The notes under the pieces are model-generated. The model was not told the DNA's origin. It made no database searches and saw only the letters and a program-made list of their open reading frames with translations. Position numbers and translations under genes: made by a program. 64,000 nucleotides of DNA from Sphingobium limneticum (GTDB lineage Bacteria > Pseudomonadota > Alphaproteobacteria > Sphingomonadales > Sphingomonadaceae), in assembly GCF_008710155.1 (NCBI RefSeq), contig NZ_VYPZ01000004.1, positions 1 through 64,000 on the forward strand, given 5' to 3'. The stretch's first letter is position 1; every line of letters begins with the position of its first letter. Shown one piece after another: positions 48,713 through 56,868 of the stretch.

Positions 48713-50305
48713 TTAGCTTTTGGCTCTGCGGAGCGCAAGAGCCGCGCCCAAGAGCATAAGCATCAGCAGGCCGGGCGCCCAATTGCCCAGCCGCGCGAAG
48801 AGCGTGGGGGGGAGCGCGGGGGGCAGGCCGGCATCCAGGAAACCGGCGCGATTGAGGCCGAGCGCGTGGACCACATGGCCGCGCGCATCGACGATCGCGG
48901 AGACGCCGGTGGGGGTGGAACGGATGATGGGCACGCCTTCCTCCAGCGCGCGCAGGCGGGCCTGGGCCAGATGCTGGACCGGGCCCCAACTGCCGAACCA
49001 GGCGTCGTTGGAGGGATTGAAGAGGAAGTCGGGGCGGTTCGCCGGGTCGATCACATGGCCGGAGAAGATGATTTCATAACAGATCTGGATGCCCATTTTG
49101 AGCGCGGGACGGCCGGGATTGGCGGGCAGGGTCAGACTTTGCGGGCCGGGGCCGGGCCAGAAATCAGCGTCGCCGGGCACGAGACGGGACAGGCCGATGG
49201 GTTCGAGAATGTTCCGCATCGGCAGATATTCGCCATAGGGGACCAGATGCGCCTTGGAATAGCGGCCCGCGATGGTGGCGGCGGGGGTGACGATCCAGAC
49301 GCTGTTGTTGGCGCCGGAGAGTTTGTTCACCAGTGCGCCGTTTTCCTCGACGGGTTTGAAATAGACCTTGTCCCCGCCGGTCATCAGCAGGTCGTTGGGG
49401 CCGAGCAGATGGGCGAGCCGGGCGCGCCAGTCGGGCTCCATGTCGAGATAGGCGGGGATCGCGGCTTCGGGCCAGAAGATGAGGCGCGGGGCCGGGCGGG
49501 GCTGGCCCGACAGGGTCGAGAGCTTGCGGAAATTGCGATATTCCGCCTCGACCGAATATTTTTCGTCCTGGCCGATATTGGGCTGGACCACGCGGATGCG
49601 GGGCGCGCCAACAGGGGTGGCAGGCGCCGGGGAGAGCAGGCCCCAGAGGGCGAGCAGGGCGAGGGGGGCGGCGAGGATGGCGGCAGGGCGGAACCGGCGT
49701 CGGACGGCGAGCAGGAAAGCGCCGGCGGCAAGGATGGTGAGCGCGCCAAGGCCGTAGGTGCCGATAAGGGTTGCGCCGATAGCTGCGCCAGTCGGCAGCA
49801 AGGTGACGCCGAGCGGGTTCCAGGCGAAGCCGGTGAAGAGGGTGGAGCGCAGAAATTCGGTGGCGAGCCACAGGGCGGCGAAGAGGAGGGGGAAGGATAG
49901 AGGCTCGCTTCGCTCGCCTACCCACCCCCGGGCCCTCCCTGAAAGGGAGGGGAGTTTGGTACGGGAGAGCCACCATGCGCCAAGGGTCGCGAGGCCCGGA
50001 TAGACGGCGAGATAGAGCGAGAGCAGGACGACCGCGCCATAGCCGAACCAGTGCGGCATGCTGTCCTGAAAGGTGAAGGCGTGGGCGATCCAGTTGAGGC
50101 CGAGGGTGAAGTGACCAAGGCCGAATAGCCAGCCGCGCGAGAAGGCGGCGCGGCGGTCGGGCGCGCGTTCGATCAGGGCCATTAGCAGCGCGAGGCAGGC
50201 GAGCGTCACCGGCCAGAGGTTGAGCGGGGCGAAGCCGGTGGCCGAGGCGAAGCCGGCCAGCAGCGCCGCGATTTTCGGGTGGCGAGCGAAGGCTTGCTTC
50301 AGCAC
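48713..50305 (-). CDS. lnt: Apolipoprotein N-acyltransferase, with an inserted repeat peptide
   Basis: A 530-residue inner-membrane enzyme that adds the third acyl chain to lipoproteins. Membrane helices fill residues 10-225, and a nitrilase-like periplasmic domain follows with the catalytic Glu280 (FWPEAAIPAY), Lys351 (SKAHLVPYGEY) and Cys409 (QICYEIIF). Residues of about 116-138 (KLPSLSGRARGWVGERSEP) do not look like Lnt: they are encoded by a GC-rich palindromic repeat at 49902-49953, in frame in a loop between helices. The start is GTG at 50305, one base after the yqaA-like stop. Confidence 0.93.
   Translation of the reverse strand: MLKQAFARHPKIAALLAGFASATGFAPLNLWPVTLACLALLMALIERAPDRRAAFSRGWLFGLGHFTLGLNWIAHAFTFQDSMPHWFGYGAVVLLSLYLAVYPGLATLGAWWLSRTKLPSLSGRARGWVGERSEPLSFPLLFAALWLATEFLRSTLFTGFAWNPLGVTLLPTGAAIGATLIGTYGLGALTILAAGAFLLAVRRRFRPAAILAAPLALLALWGLLSPAPATPVGAPRIRVVQPNIGQDEKYSVEAEYRNFRKLSTLSGQPRPAPRLIFWPEAAIPAYLDMEPDWRARLAHLLGPNDLLMTGGDKVYFKPVEENGALVNKLSGANNSVWIVTPAATIAGRYSKAHLVPYGEYLPMRNILEPIGLSRLVPGDADFWPGPGPQSLTLPANPGRPALKMGIQICYEIIFSGHVIDPANRPDFLFNPSNDAWFGSWGPVQHLAQARLRALEEGVPIIRSTPTGVSAIVDARGHVVHALGLNRAGFLDAGLPPALPPTLFARLGNWAPGLLMLMLLGAALALRRAKS
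49902..49953. repeat. Palindromic repeat element inside lnt
   Basis: The element has a GGCTCGCTTCGCTCGCC arm, a CCCACCCCCGGG stretch and a CCCTCCCT-GAA-AGGGAGGG hairpin (49933-49951). This is the make-up of intergenic repeats in sphingomonads, yet here it is read through as protein. Its length preserves the reading frame. Confidence 0.7.
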
Positions 50306-50306
50306 G

Positions 50307-50942
50307 TCAGCGGATCGATTCCAGCGTGGCGCCGGAGCATTTGTCGCTCTTGTGCCCGCCGCCGGTCAGCATCGAGGCGGCGAGGAAACCGCCGACTAGA
50401 AGCAAGAGGAAGAAAGCGGACAGGAGGGCCAGATATTTTTCGATGAAGGCTTTGATCGGGCGGCCGAATTTCCAGAAGAGGAAGCCCACCAGCATGAACT
50501 GGAAAGCGCGGCTGACGATGCTGGCCCACAGGAAGGTGAAGAGCGGCAGGCCGATAAAGCCCGCCGTGATGGTGATGAGCTTGAACGGGATGGGCGTCGC
50601 GCCCTTGATCAGGATGATTTCCGCGCCGTAATCGCGCAGATAACAGGCCGCGACCGGGAATTTGGCGGCGAGGCCGAGCGCGGTCAGGATCTGTTGCCCG
50701 ACGGTTTCATAGAGGAAATGGCCGATGGCGTAGCCGAACAGGCCGCCCAGCACCGAGGCGAGGGTGCAGATGAAGCCGAAGCGGATCGCGCGTTCCGGGC
50801 GGGCAAGGCACATGAGGCCGAGCAGCGGATGCGGCGGGATCGGGAAAAAGCTCGATTCCATGAAGCTGATGGCGAAGAGCCACCGTTCGGCGTGGCGGTG
50901 CGCGGCCTTTGCCAGCGTCCATTGGTAGAGCCTATTGAGCAT
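50307..50942 (-). CDS. YqaA/DedA-related (VTT domain) membrane protein
   Basis: A 211-residue inner-membrane protein with the SNARE-associated/VTT fold. It begins MLNRLYQWTLAKAAHRHAERW; the family motifs are FMESSFFPIPPHPLLG (about residues 27-42) and the re-entrant IKGATPIPFKLITITAGF. Relatives are involved in membrane homeostasis and probably in lipid scrambling. The start at 50942 is chosen over a longer frame rich in proline. One base separates its stop from the lnt GTG start, so the pair is co-expressed. Both act on the cell envelope. Confidence 0.9.
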   Translation of the reverse strand: MLNRLYQWTLAKAAHRHAERWLFAISFMESSFFPIPPHPLLGLMCLARPERAIRFGFICTLASVLGGLFGYAIGHFLYETVGQQILTALGLAAKFPVAACYLRDYGAEIILIKGATPIPFKLITITAGFIGLPLFTFLWASIVSRAFQFMLVGFLFWKFGRPIKAFIEKYLALLSAFFLLLLVGGFLAASMLTGGGHKSDKCSGATLESIR

Positions 50943-51031
50943 CGCGGCGGGCCTAGCCGAGATCGTTTCGGGTCGCCAGCGCTTTTGCGTGACGGTGATG
51001 CGACAGGGAGCGGGCGGACGGGGTTGATTGT

Positions 51032-51931
51032 TTGGCGCCGTCTGGGCATGACCCCATCCCAATAGCCCTGTCCGGTCGCCCTGTTTTGAATATTCCCCCT
51101 ATCCCATGGTCGAAGGTGCGGCAGCGCGCGGGCGGTATCGTCTTTGCGCTGGTGCTGAACCTGTTGCTGTTGCTGGCCCTGTTCACCCTGTCGCCCCGGT
51201 TCGAGCCGCCCAAAGTGGACGACCGCCTGCCGGTGACGTTCGATGTGGAGACGGGCCAGAAGACCGACCAGCAACAGGCCAAGGCGGAGAAGACGGAGAA
51301 GCGGGAGACGCAATCTTCGCCGCAGAAGCAGGCCGACCCGGTGGTGCGGCCGCCGGTCCCCGTCGAGAAGCCCGCCGAGCAGCCGCCATCGCCCTTCCCC
51401 TTTCTGACGCTCAATCGCGAGCAGATGGCGTCGGCCGATATCGGCAACCTGCCCAAGGGGACGCAGGGCGTGGGTGAAGGCAAGGGCAATAGTTCTGCGG
51501 TGCAGGGACCGGGCGAAGGGCCGGGCGGGGTGCAATTGTACGAGGCGGAATGGTATCGGCGGCCGACCCATGCGGAGCTGTCCACCTATTTGCCGGCCAA
51601 TGCGCCGGCGCGGGGCTATGGCCTGGTGGCGTGCAAGACGATCGACCATTATCATGTCGAAAATTGCCAGATATTGGGGGAATATCCGCTGGGGTCGGGC
51701 TTTGCCAAAGCGGTGCGACTGGCGGCCTGGCAGTTTCTGGTGATGCCGCCGCGGGTCGATGGCAAGAAGATGGTGGGAAGCTGGGTGCGGATCCGCATCG
51801 ATTATACCCGGACGATGGTGCCGGGTGGTCCGGGGGCGGGGTCTGATCCTGGACCGGGCGATGAGGCTGGATCGCCATCGCGGCCGGCGCCCAAGCCGCT
51901 GGCGCCGGGGGTTTCCGGACCGCAATTCTGA
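51032..51931 (+). CDS. TonB-like energy transducer protein
   Basis: About 299 residues: a basic N-terminus, one membrane helix at about 35-53 (VFALVLNLLLLLALFTL), a Pro/Lys/Gln-rich linker (VVRPPVPVEKPAEQPPSP), and a C-terminal domain that recalls TonB (GYGLVACKTIDHYHVENCQILGE, then AVRLAAWQFLVMPPRVDGK and SWVRIRIDY). This layout fits TonB, which powers outer-membrane receptors such as the two in this window. No exbB or exbD is adjacent. The start is uncertain: TTG at 51032, or TTG at 51086 (giving MNIPPIP), neither with a good ribosome-binding site. Confidence 0.7.
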   Translation: MAPSGHDPIPIALSGRPVLNIPPIPWSKVRQRAGGIVFALVLNLLLLLALFTLSPRFEPPKVDDRLPVTFDVETGQKTDQQQAKAEKTEKRETQSSPQKQADPVVRPPVPVEKPAEQPPSPFPFLTLNREQMASADIGNLPKGTQGVGEGKGNSSAVQGPGEGPGGVQLYEAEWYRRPTHAELSTYLPANAPARGYGLVACKTIDHYHVENCQILGEYPLGSGFAKAVRLAAWQFLVMPPRVDGKKMVGSWVRIRIDYTRTMVPGGPGAGSDPGPGDEAGSPSRPAPKPLAPGVSGPQF

Positions 51932-52024
51932 AAAGACGCCAATTCGTTGCGAGCGGATCGGGCGGATGGTTGCTGCTGCCTATAAAGCCATCGTCATTGC
52001 GAGCGCTTGTGTGTGGAGGCGATG

Positions 52025-52639
52025 ATGCGGGTGGCGGTGGTTTCGTTCGATGGATTCAACGAGTTGGACAGTTTCGTGGCGCTGGCGCTGCTGAACCGGG
52101 TGCCGGGCTGGCGGGCCGAGATTTGCGGGCCGGGCGAGACGGTGACGTCGATGAATGGCGTGCAGGTCGCGGTGCAGCAACCGCTTGAATATGCTGGTGA
52201 AGCCGATGTCGTTCTGATCGGGAGCGGGGTGCGGACGCGCGAAGTCGTTTCGGATGTGAAACTGATGGCGCGGTTGCGGCTGAACCCGGCGCGGCAGATT
52301 ATCGGGGCGCAATGTTCGGGTGCGCTGGTGCTGGCGAAGTTGGGGCTGCTGGAGGGCGTGCCGGTCTGTACCGATGTGACCAGCAAGCCCTGGGTCGTGG
52401 CGACCGGCGCGCAGGTGATCGAGGCGCCGTTCCATGCGACCGGCAATGTGGCGAGCGCGGGCGGGTGCATGGCGGCGCACTATTTAAGCGCTTGGGCGAT
52501 CGCGCGCGGGGCGGGCGAAGAGGCCGCGCGGGACGTGATCGACTATGTCGCGCCGGTGGGGGAGAAAGCGGAGACGGTCGCGCGGGTGATGGGCGTGGTG
52601 GCGCCGTTTCTGGTGGTTGAGGAACTTCACTCCGCTTAG
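52025..52639 (+). CDS. DJ-1/PfpI family protein
   Basis: A 204-residue protein with the class I glutamine-amidotransferase-like fold. It begins MRVAVVSFDGFNELDSF. The nucleophile-elbow cysteine is in IGAQCSGALVLAKLG, and the late ASAGGCMAAHYLSAW matches the DJ-1/PfpI and transcriptional-regulator-type (AraC-N) versions. Members act as chaperones, deglycases or isonitrile hydratases. The exact role is not visible here. The ATG at 52025 has GGAGG five bases before it. It stands alone between the TonB-like and GST genes. Confidence 0.85.
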   Translation: MRVAVVSFDGFNELDSFVALALLNRVPGWRAEICGPGETVTSMNGVQVAVQQPLEYAGEADVVLIGSGVRTREVVSDVKLMARLRLNPARQIIGAQCSGALVLAKLGLLEGVPVCTDVTSKPWVVATGAQVIEAPFHATGNVASAGGCMAAHYLSAWAIARGAGEEAARDVIDYVAPVGEKAETVARVMGVVAPFLVVEELHSA

Positions 52640-52720
52640 CCTGAACGGTTCAATTTGAAAGCGGGATATTTTGCATCATATTCGATGCCCGGACGCAATG
52701 ATGTGAGCCTTTGGTCTTGC

Positions 52721-52786
52721 GTTCCCCGGCATAGGCCGGGGTCCAGTCCAAAGCTCTGAACTGGACCCCGGCCTACGCCGGGGAAC
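52721..52786. repeat. Dispersed palindromic repeat, copy 4
   Basis: A 66-base copy with arms GTTCCCCGGCATAGGCCGGG and CCGGCCTACGCCGGGGAAC. It lies between the DJ-1/PfpI and GST genes. Confidence 0.9.
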
Positions 52787-52889
52787 GCGTAACAGCAGTC
52801 GGCCTTATCGCGGTCGCATAAATAGATTGGATATTGCTACTGGATTGGCAGAGTGCCGCCACCCGACCTGACGACAGAAGGAGAGAAAT

Positions 52890-53537
52890 ATGATCATCCA
52901 TGGGGCGCGGCCGTCGCCATTCGTGCGCAAGGTCATTGTGTTTGCGGCGGAAAAGGGGATCGATGTCGACGTGCAGACGGCCGGTTTCGGGCGTGGGGGC
53001 GAAGGCTATCTGAAGGGGTCGCCCTTCGGCAAGATCCCGGCGCTGGAGGATGGCGATTTCCTGCTGTGCGATTCGACCGCGATCATCACCTATATGGATG
53101 CCCTGCACCCTGGCACACAGATGATCCCGGCCGAACCCAGAGCGCGCGCCCGGACTATATGGTTTGAGGAATTCGGCGATACGGTGGTGCAGGCGGCGGG
53201 GCAGAAGATCTTCTTCAACCGGGCGGTGGCGAAGCGATTGAAGCGCGAGCCGGACCTGGCGGCGGCGGACGCGGCCGAGGCCGAGGAAATGCCGAAAATC
53301 TACGATTATCTGGAGGATGTGCTGCCGGAAAGTGGCTGGCTGGTGGAGGATCGCTTCACGCTGGCGGATCTGGCGGCGGCTTGCCCGATCATCAATGTGG
53401 CCTATGTGTCGGATGGGCTGAGTGCCGATCGCTGGCCCAAGGTGGCGGCGTGGACCGCGCGGGTGAAGGCGCGGCCCAGTGTGGCGGCGGCTTTGGCGGA
53501 AGAAGCGCCGATGATCCAGGCGATGGTTGAAAAATAA
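52890..53537 (+). CDS. Glutathione S-transferase family protein
   Basis: A 215-residue cytosolic protein with the two GST domains. The N-terminal thioredoxin-like part (IHGARPSPFVRKVIVFAAEKG, then the cis-proline and glutathione contact in FGKIPALEDGDFLLCDSTAII) is followed by an all-helical domain (GWLVEDRFTLADLAAACPIIN). The class and substrate cannot be named. AAGGAG lies six bases before the ATG. It is followed by a strong terminator and then by the GTA-type module, so it marks the end of the ordinary chromosomal stretch. Confidence 0.92.
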   Translation: MIIHGARPSPFVRKVIVFAAEKGIDVDVQTAGFGRGGEGYLKGSPFGKIPALEDGDFLLCDSTAIITYMDALHPGTQMIPAEPRARARTIWFEEFGDTVVQAAGQKIFFNRAVAKRLKREPDLAAADAAEAEEMPKIYDYLEDVLPESGWLVEDRFTLADLAAACPIINVAYVSDGLSADRWPKVAAWTARVKARPSVAAALAEEAPMIQAMVEK

Positions 53538-53636
53538 CCAATATGGAACATTTATATTGACATCGTCACGCTGATCTGACAGAGGTTGGCACAGTGGAAA
53601 AATGTGAGTCGCCAACGCGCTGATGCAGGTGACGGC

Positions 53637-53670
53637 AAAAAGGGCTGGTCCGAAAGGGCCGGCCCTTTTT
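53637..53670 (+). terminator. Rho-independent terminator before the packaging genes
   Basis: AAAAAGGGCTGGTCC pairs with GGGCCGGCCCTTTTT, with two G-U pairs and a GAAA loop, and a T-run follows. It probably ends the GST transcript and isolates the terminase gene. Confidence 0.8.
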
Positions 53671-53729
53671 GTTTGCGCGGTTTTTGGGGGCGGATTTCGG
53701 GCCGAATTTTCAGGGCGGGGGAGGCAGGG

Positions 53730-54401
53730 ATGGCGGGCGGGAGAGCGCAGGACGGGGCGGCCGGGAACGGGGGCATGGTGGAGAAGGCTGTAGAGGACGG
53801 GGCCGTGAAGAGCGGGGCGCGATTGGTGCCGGGGCGGCAGCGGGCGGGCGGCAAGGCCAAGGGGCAGATGCGCAACGGGCGAAGCGATAGCTGGACGGCG
53901 AAGAAGGAAGGCATCTTCTTCGCGACGCTGGCGCAGACCTGCAATGCGAGCGAGGCGGCGCGCGAGGCAGGCGTGTGCCGGGCGAGCGCCTATCGGCGCA
54001 AGGCGATCGATCCTGCCTTTGCGGAACGTTGGGAGGATGCGTTGGCGGAAGGCTATGGCGAAATCGAATTGATGCTGATGCGCGCGGCGTTGTTTGGCCA
54101 TGAGAGCGAGGAGACGGTGCGCGACGGCGAGGGCGTGGTGAAGACGCACAAGGTGACGCGCAAGCAGGATGTGGGCGTCGCGGTGCGCCTGTTGATGGCC
54201 CATCGGGATACGGTGGCGGCGATCCGCAAGGCGCGGATGGACCGCGCGGCGGCGGGCGTGGTCGAGGATGACGGCGCGGTGCGGCAACGCGTGCATGCGG
54301 CGCTGGATGTCGCGCATGCGCGGTTGCGGGGTGGGGGGGGAGGTTGGATTGGAGGCAAGTTTCATCTCCCACCTGCCGCTAAGGTCCATCGATTTCGCTA
54401 A
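53730..54401 (+). CDS. Putative small terminase subunit (GTA gene 1-like)
   Basis: A 223-residue basic protein. After a low-complexity N-terminus, residues of about 55-110 contain a helix-turn-helix pattern (FFATLAQTCNASEAAREAGVCRASAYRRKAIDP) typical of small terminase subunits, which recognise DNA for packaging. The long C-terminal helices with VAVRLLMAHRDTVAAIRKARMD would be the oligomerisation part. The ATG at 53730 has GGGGGAGG just upstream. It is followed, across a dispersed repeat, by the large terminase gene. The assignment rests on fold pattern and position. Confidence 0.75.
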   Translation: MAGGRAQDGAAGNGGMVEKAVEDGAVKSGARLVPGRQRAGGKAKGQMRNGRSDSWTAKKEGIFFATLAQTCNASEAAREAGVCRASAYRRKAIDPAFAERWEDALAEGYGEIELMLMRAALFGHESEETVRDGEGVVKTHKVTRKQDVGVAVRLLMAHRDTVAAIRKARMDRAAAGVVEDDGAVRQRVHAALDVAHARLRGGGGGWIGGKFHLPPAAKVHRFR

Positions 54402-54466
54402 GGGCGAACGGCGCTGGGGAACATCAGGACGAGTAAGGGGGCATATCAAGACGGCCCATGGGTCGC

Positions 54467-54532
54467 GTTCCCCGGCGGAGGCCGGGGTCCAGGTGCACGC
54501 TGTGAACTGGGCCCCGGCCTACGCCGGGGAAC
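54467..54532. repeat. Dispersed palindromic repeat, copy 5
   Basis: A 66-base copy with arms GTTCCCCGGCGGAGGCCGGG and CCGGCCTACGCCGGGGAAC. It is inserted between the small and large terminase genes. Confidence 0.9.
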
Positions 54533-54643
54533 GGGTAGCTTTAGGTTCGCATCTTCGCTTGTTCGATAATTTGTCTCGCGCGGACCATGGCAAAGTCTTT
54601 CGGGACTGATGCAGCATGCACCCAATAGAGAGGGAGGACAAAT

Positions 54644-55957
54644 ATGGCGCTTTCCGAATTTGAGCGGCTGGCGCTGGAGCCGGGGGATGTGCGGGACGCG
54701 GTGTTGCGGCAGCTGGACCGGCAGGCATTGATGGCGCTGGAGCAGGACTGGGCATTTCTGGCGCGGCCGGGACAGTTGGCGCCGGCGGGCGACTGGCGCA
54801 TCTGGTTGATGATGGCGGGACGTGGTTATGGCAAGACGCGGGCCGGGGCCGAATGGGTGCGCGCCATCGCGCAAGGTGATCCCACGGCGCGGATCGCGTT
54901 GGTGGGCGCGACGCTGGGCGAGGCGCGCAGCGTGATGGTGGAAGGGGCGAGCGGGCTGCTGGCGATCGCGCCCTGGTGGGATCGGCCGGCTTATGCGCCG
55001 GCGCTGCGGACGTTGCGCTGGCCCAATGGGGCGATGGCGACGCTCTATGGGGCGGCGGAGCCGGAGAGTTTGCGCGGGCCGCAGTTCAGCCATGGCTGGG
55101 CCGACGAGATCGCCAAATGGGCGGGGGGGCAGGCGGCCTGGGACAATCTGATGATGGGATTGCGGCTGGGACGGCAGCCGCGCGTGCTGGCGACGACGAC
55201 GCCGCGACCGGTGCCGCTGGTGCGTGGGCTGGTGGCGCGGGATGGCGCCGACGTCGTGGTGACGCGGGGGCGAACGGCGGAGAATGCGGCGCATCTGGCC
55301 GAAGGCTTCGTTGCGGCGATGGCGGAACGCTATGGCGGCACGCGGCTGGGGCGGCAGGAGCTGGACGGCGAACTGATGGAGGAGGTGGAGGGCGCTTTGT
55401 GGTCGCGTGCGCTGGTCGAGCGGTGCCGGGTGGCGCATGTGCCCGGCGTGCTGGTGCGGGTCGTGGTGGCGGTCGATCCGCCGGCGTCGGTGGGTGGCGA
55501 CGCCTGCGGGATCGTGGTGGCGGGGCTGGGCGACGACGGGCGGGCCTATGTGATTGCGGACGCGAGCGTGGCGGGGCAGTCGCCCGAGGGCTGGGCACGG
55601 GCCGTGGCGGCGGCGGCTTTGGTTCATGGCGCCGACCGGGTGGTGGCCGAAGCGAATAATGGCGGGGCGATGGTGGAAAGCGTGCTGGTGGCGGCGCAGG
55701 AAACGATGCCGGTGAAGCTGGTCCATGCGTCGCGCGGGAAAGCGGCGCGGGCGGAGCCGGTGGCGGCGCTGTATGAGGCCGGGCGCGTGGCGCATCGCGG
55801 CGCCTTCCCGGAATTGGAGGACCAGATGTGCGGCCTGCTGGCGGGGGGCGGTTATGTCGGGCCGGGGCGGTCGCCCGATCGGGCCGATGCGCTGGTGTGG
55901 GCGCTGAGCGAACTGATGCTGGGGAAGAAGGGCGAGGCGCGGGTGCGGGCGATGTAG
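54644..55957 (+). CDS. Large terminase subunit / DNA-packaging ATPase (GTA gene 2-like)
   Basis: A 437-residue motor protein that pumps DNA into heads. The Walker A segment MMAGRGYGKTRAGAEWVRA is near residues 62-80. The nuclease-domain acidic motif is VVVAVDPPASVGGDACGIVVAG, and a later acidic cluster is in PGRSPDRADALVWALSEL. The length is short for phage terminases but typical of the GTA/Mu-like DNA-packaging protein. GGGAGG precedes the ATG. Normally the portal gene follows directly in GTA clusters. Here about 4.6 kb of other genes intervene. Confidence 0.9.
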   Translation: MALSEFERLALEPGDVRDAVLRQLDRQALMALEQDWAFLARPGQLAPAGDWRIWLMMAGRGYGKTRAGAEWVRAIAQGDPTARIALVGATLGEARSVMVEGASGLLAIAPWWDRPAYAPALRTLRWPNGAMATLYGAAEPESLRGPQFSHGWADEIAKWAGGQAAWDNLMMGLRLGRQPRVLATTTPRPVPLVRGLVARDGADVVVTRGRTAENAAHLAEGFVAAMAERYGGTRLGRQELDGELMEEVEGALWSRALVERCRVAHVPGVLVRVVVAVDPPASVGGDACGIVVAGLGDDGRAYVIADASVAGQSPEGWARAVAAAALVHGADRVVAEANNGGAMVESVLVAAQETMPVKLVHASRGKAARAEPVAALYEAGRVAHRGAFPELEDQMCGLLAGGGYVGPGRSPDRADALVWALSELMLGKKGEARVRAM

Positions 55958-55995
55958 AAGGTCCGGCGCGGGATGCGCCGCGCCGGCCTTTGGGG

Positions 55996-56688
55996 TCAGT
56001 TGGCTTTGATTTCGAGGGACGGGTCGACCAGCGAGGTCTTGGTCGCGGCCGGGGTCGCGGCTGCCGGGGCTACGGCTGCCGGAACTACGGCAGGTGTGGC
56101 GACGGGCGTGGCCGCCACGGGGACGGTTGGCGCAGCCGCCGCGAAGGCGACGCTGATATCTTCGTCGATGAAGGCGTTGACCGGCGCGCCGAGCGGGATG
56201 CGGGCGCTGGTGCCGGTGGTGAAGAAGCCGGCGATCGGCACCAAGGCGATGGCGGCGACCACGCCAGCGGTGCCGGTGACGCCCTTGTCATCGAAGCTGC
56301 CGGTCAGGCGGATCTGGTTACCGTTGGCGCGGACATAAAGGACGCGGCCGGTGATGTGGCCGGACTTGCCCCACATGCCCTTGTTACGGACGTCGGTAAT
56401 TTCGCCGACGACCGGGCTGCCGATCGGAATGACGGTCTGGCCATTGAGCGTGACGGCTTCGGCGACTTCCATCTGGACGCGCTGGCCGACGCGCAGCTTC
56501 TTGCCCTCGGTCGAGATCGCTTCGGATGTCTTGAGCGCGATCTGGGTGCCGGCGCGCAGGACATTGCCGGCGGGCGCAGCGAGGATCGTGGCGACGGGTG
56601 CGGCAGGCATAATGGTGGCCTGAGCAAAAACGGACGGCGCGCAGGCGCAGACGATCACGCCTGCAAGGGCGCTGGTAACGGACTTCAT
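55996..56688 (-). CDS. Secreted hypothetical protein with Ala/Pro-rich tail
   Basis: 230 residues on the minus strand. The signal peptide is at the N-terminus (MKSVTSALAG to VFAQA). The central part of about 120 residues is strand-rich: AGTQIALKTSEAISTEGKKLRVGQRVQMEV, then GSPVVGEITDVRNKG and GRVLYVRANGNQIRLTGSF. It resembles small exported beta-barrel-like domains seen in other sphingomonads. The last 60 residues are a low-complexity Ala/Pro/Val/Thr tail. I recognise no named family. It is opposite in direction to the flanking terminase gene and lies inside the split GTA module. Confidence 0.72.
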   Translation of the reverse strand: MKSVTSALAGVIVCACAPSVFAQATIMPAAPVATILAAPAGNVLRAGTQIALKTSEAISTEGKKLRVGQRVQMEVAEAVTLNGQTVIPIGSPVVGEITDVRNKGMWGKSGHITGRVLYVRANGNQIRLTGSFDDKGVTGTAGVVAAIALVPIAGFFTTGTSARIPLGAPVNAFIDEDISVAFAAAAPTVPVAATPVATPAVVPAAVAPAAATPAATKTSLVDPSLEIKAN

Positions 56689-56868
56689 GAGTGTAGACCC
56701 CCGAGTTAAAGACTCAACTCCCCCCGGAGCCGAGATATGCTCTGGTGCATTTGCGATGGCCCAGTCGTCAAGGGGATAAATATTTGAACTATATTGGGAT
56801 TTATTGTGCGGTGGCGAGCAAGGCGGAGGGTGCTTTACAGATGTGCGACAGGCGGTAGACCGGTCGCC

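Noticed and set aside
53585..53610. Sigma-54-like promoter before the small terminase gene
   Set aside because: A TTGGCAC box is present but the matching TTGC element at the proper distance is not; a run of A residues stands there.
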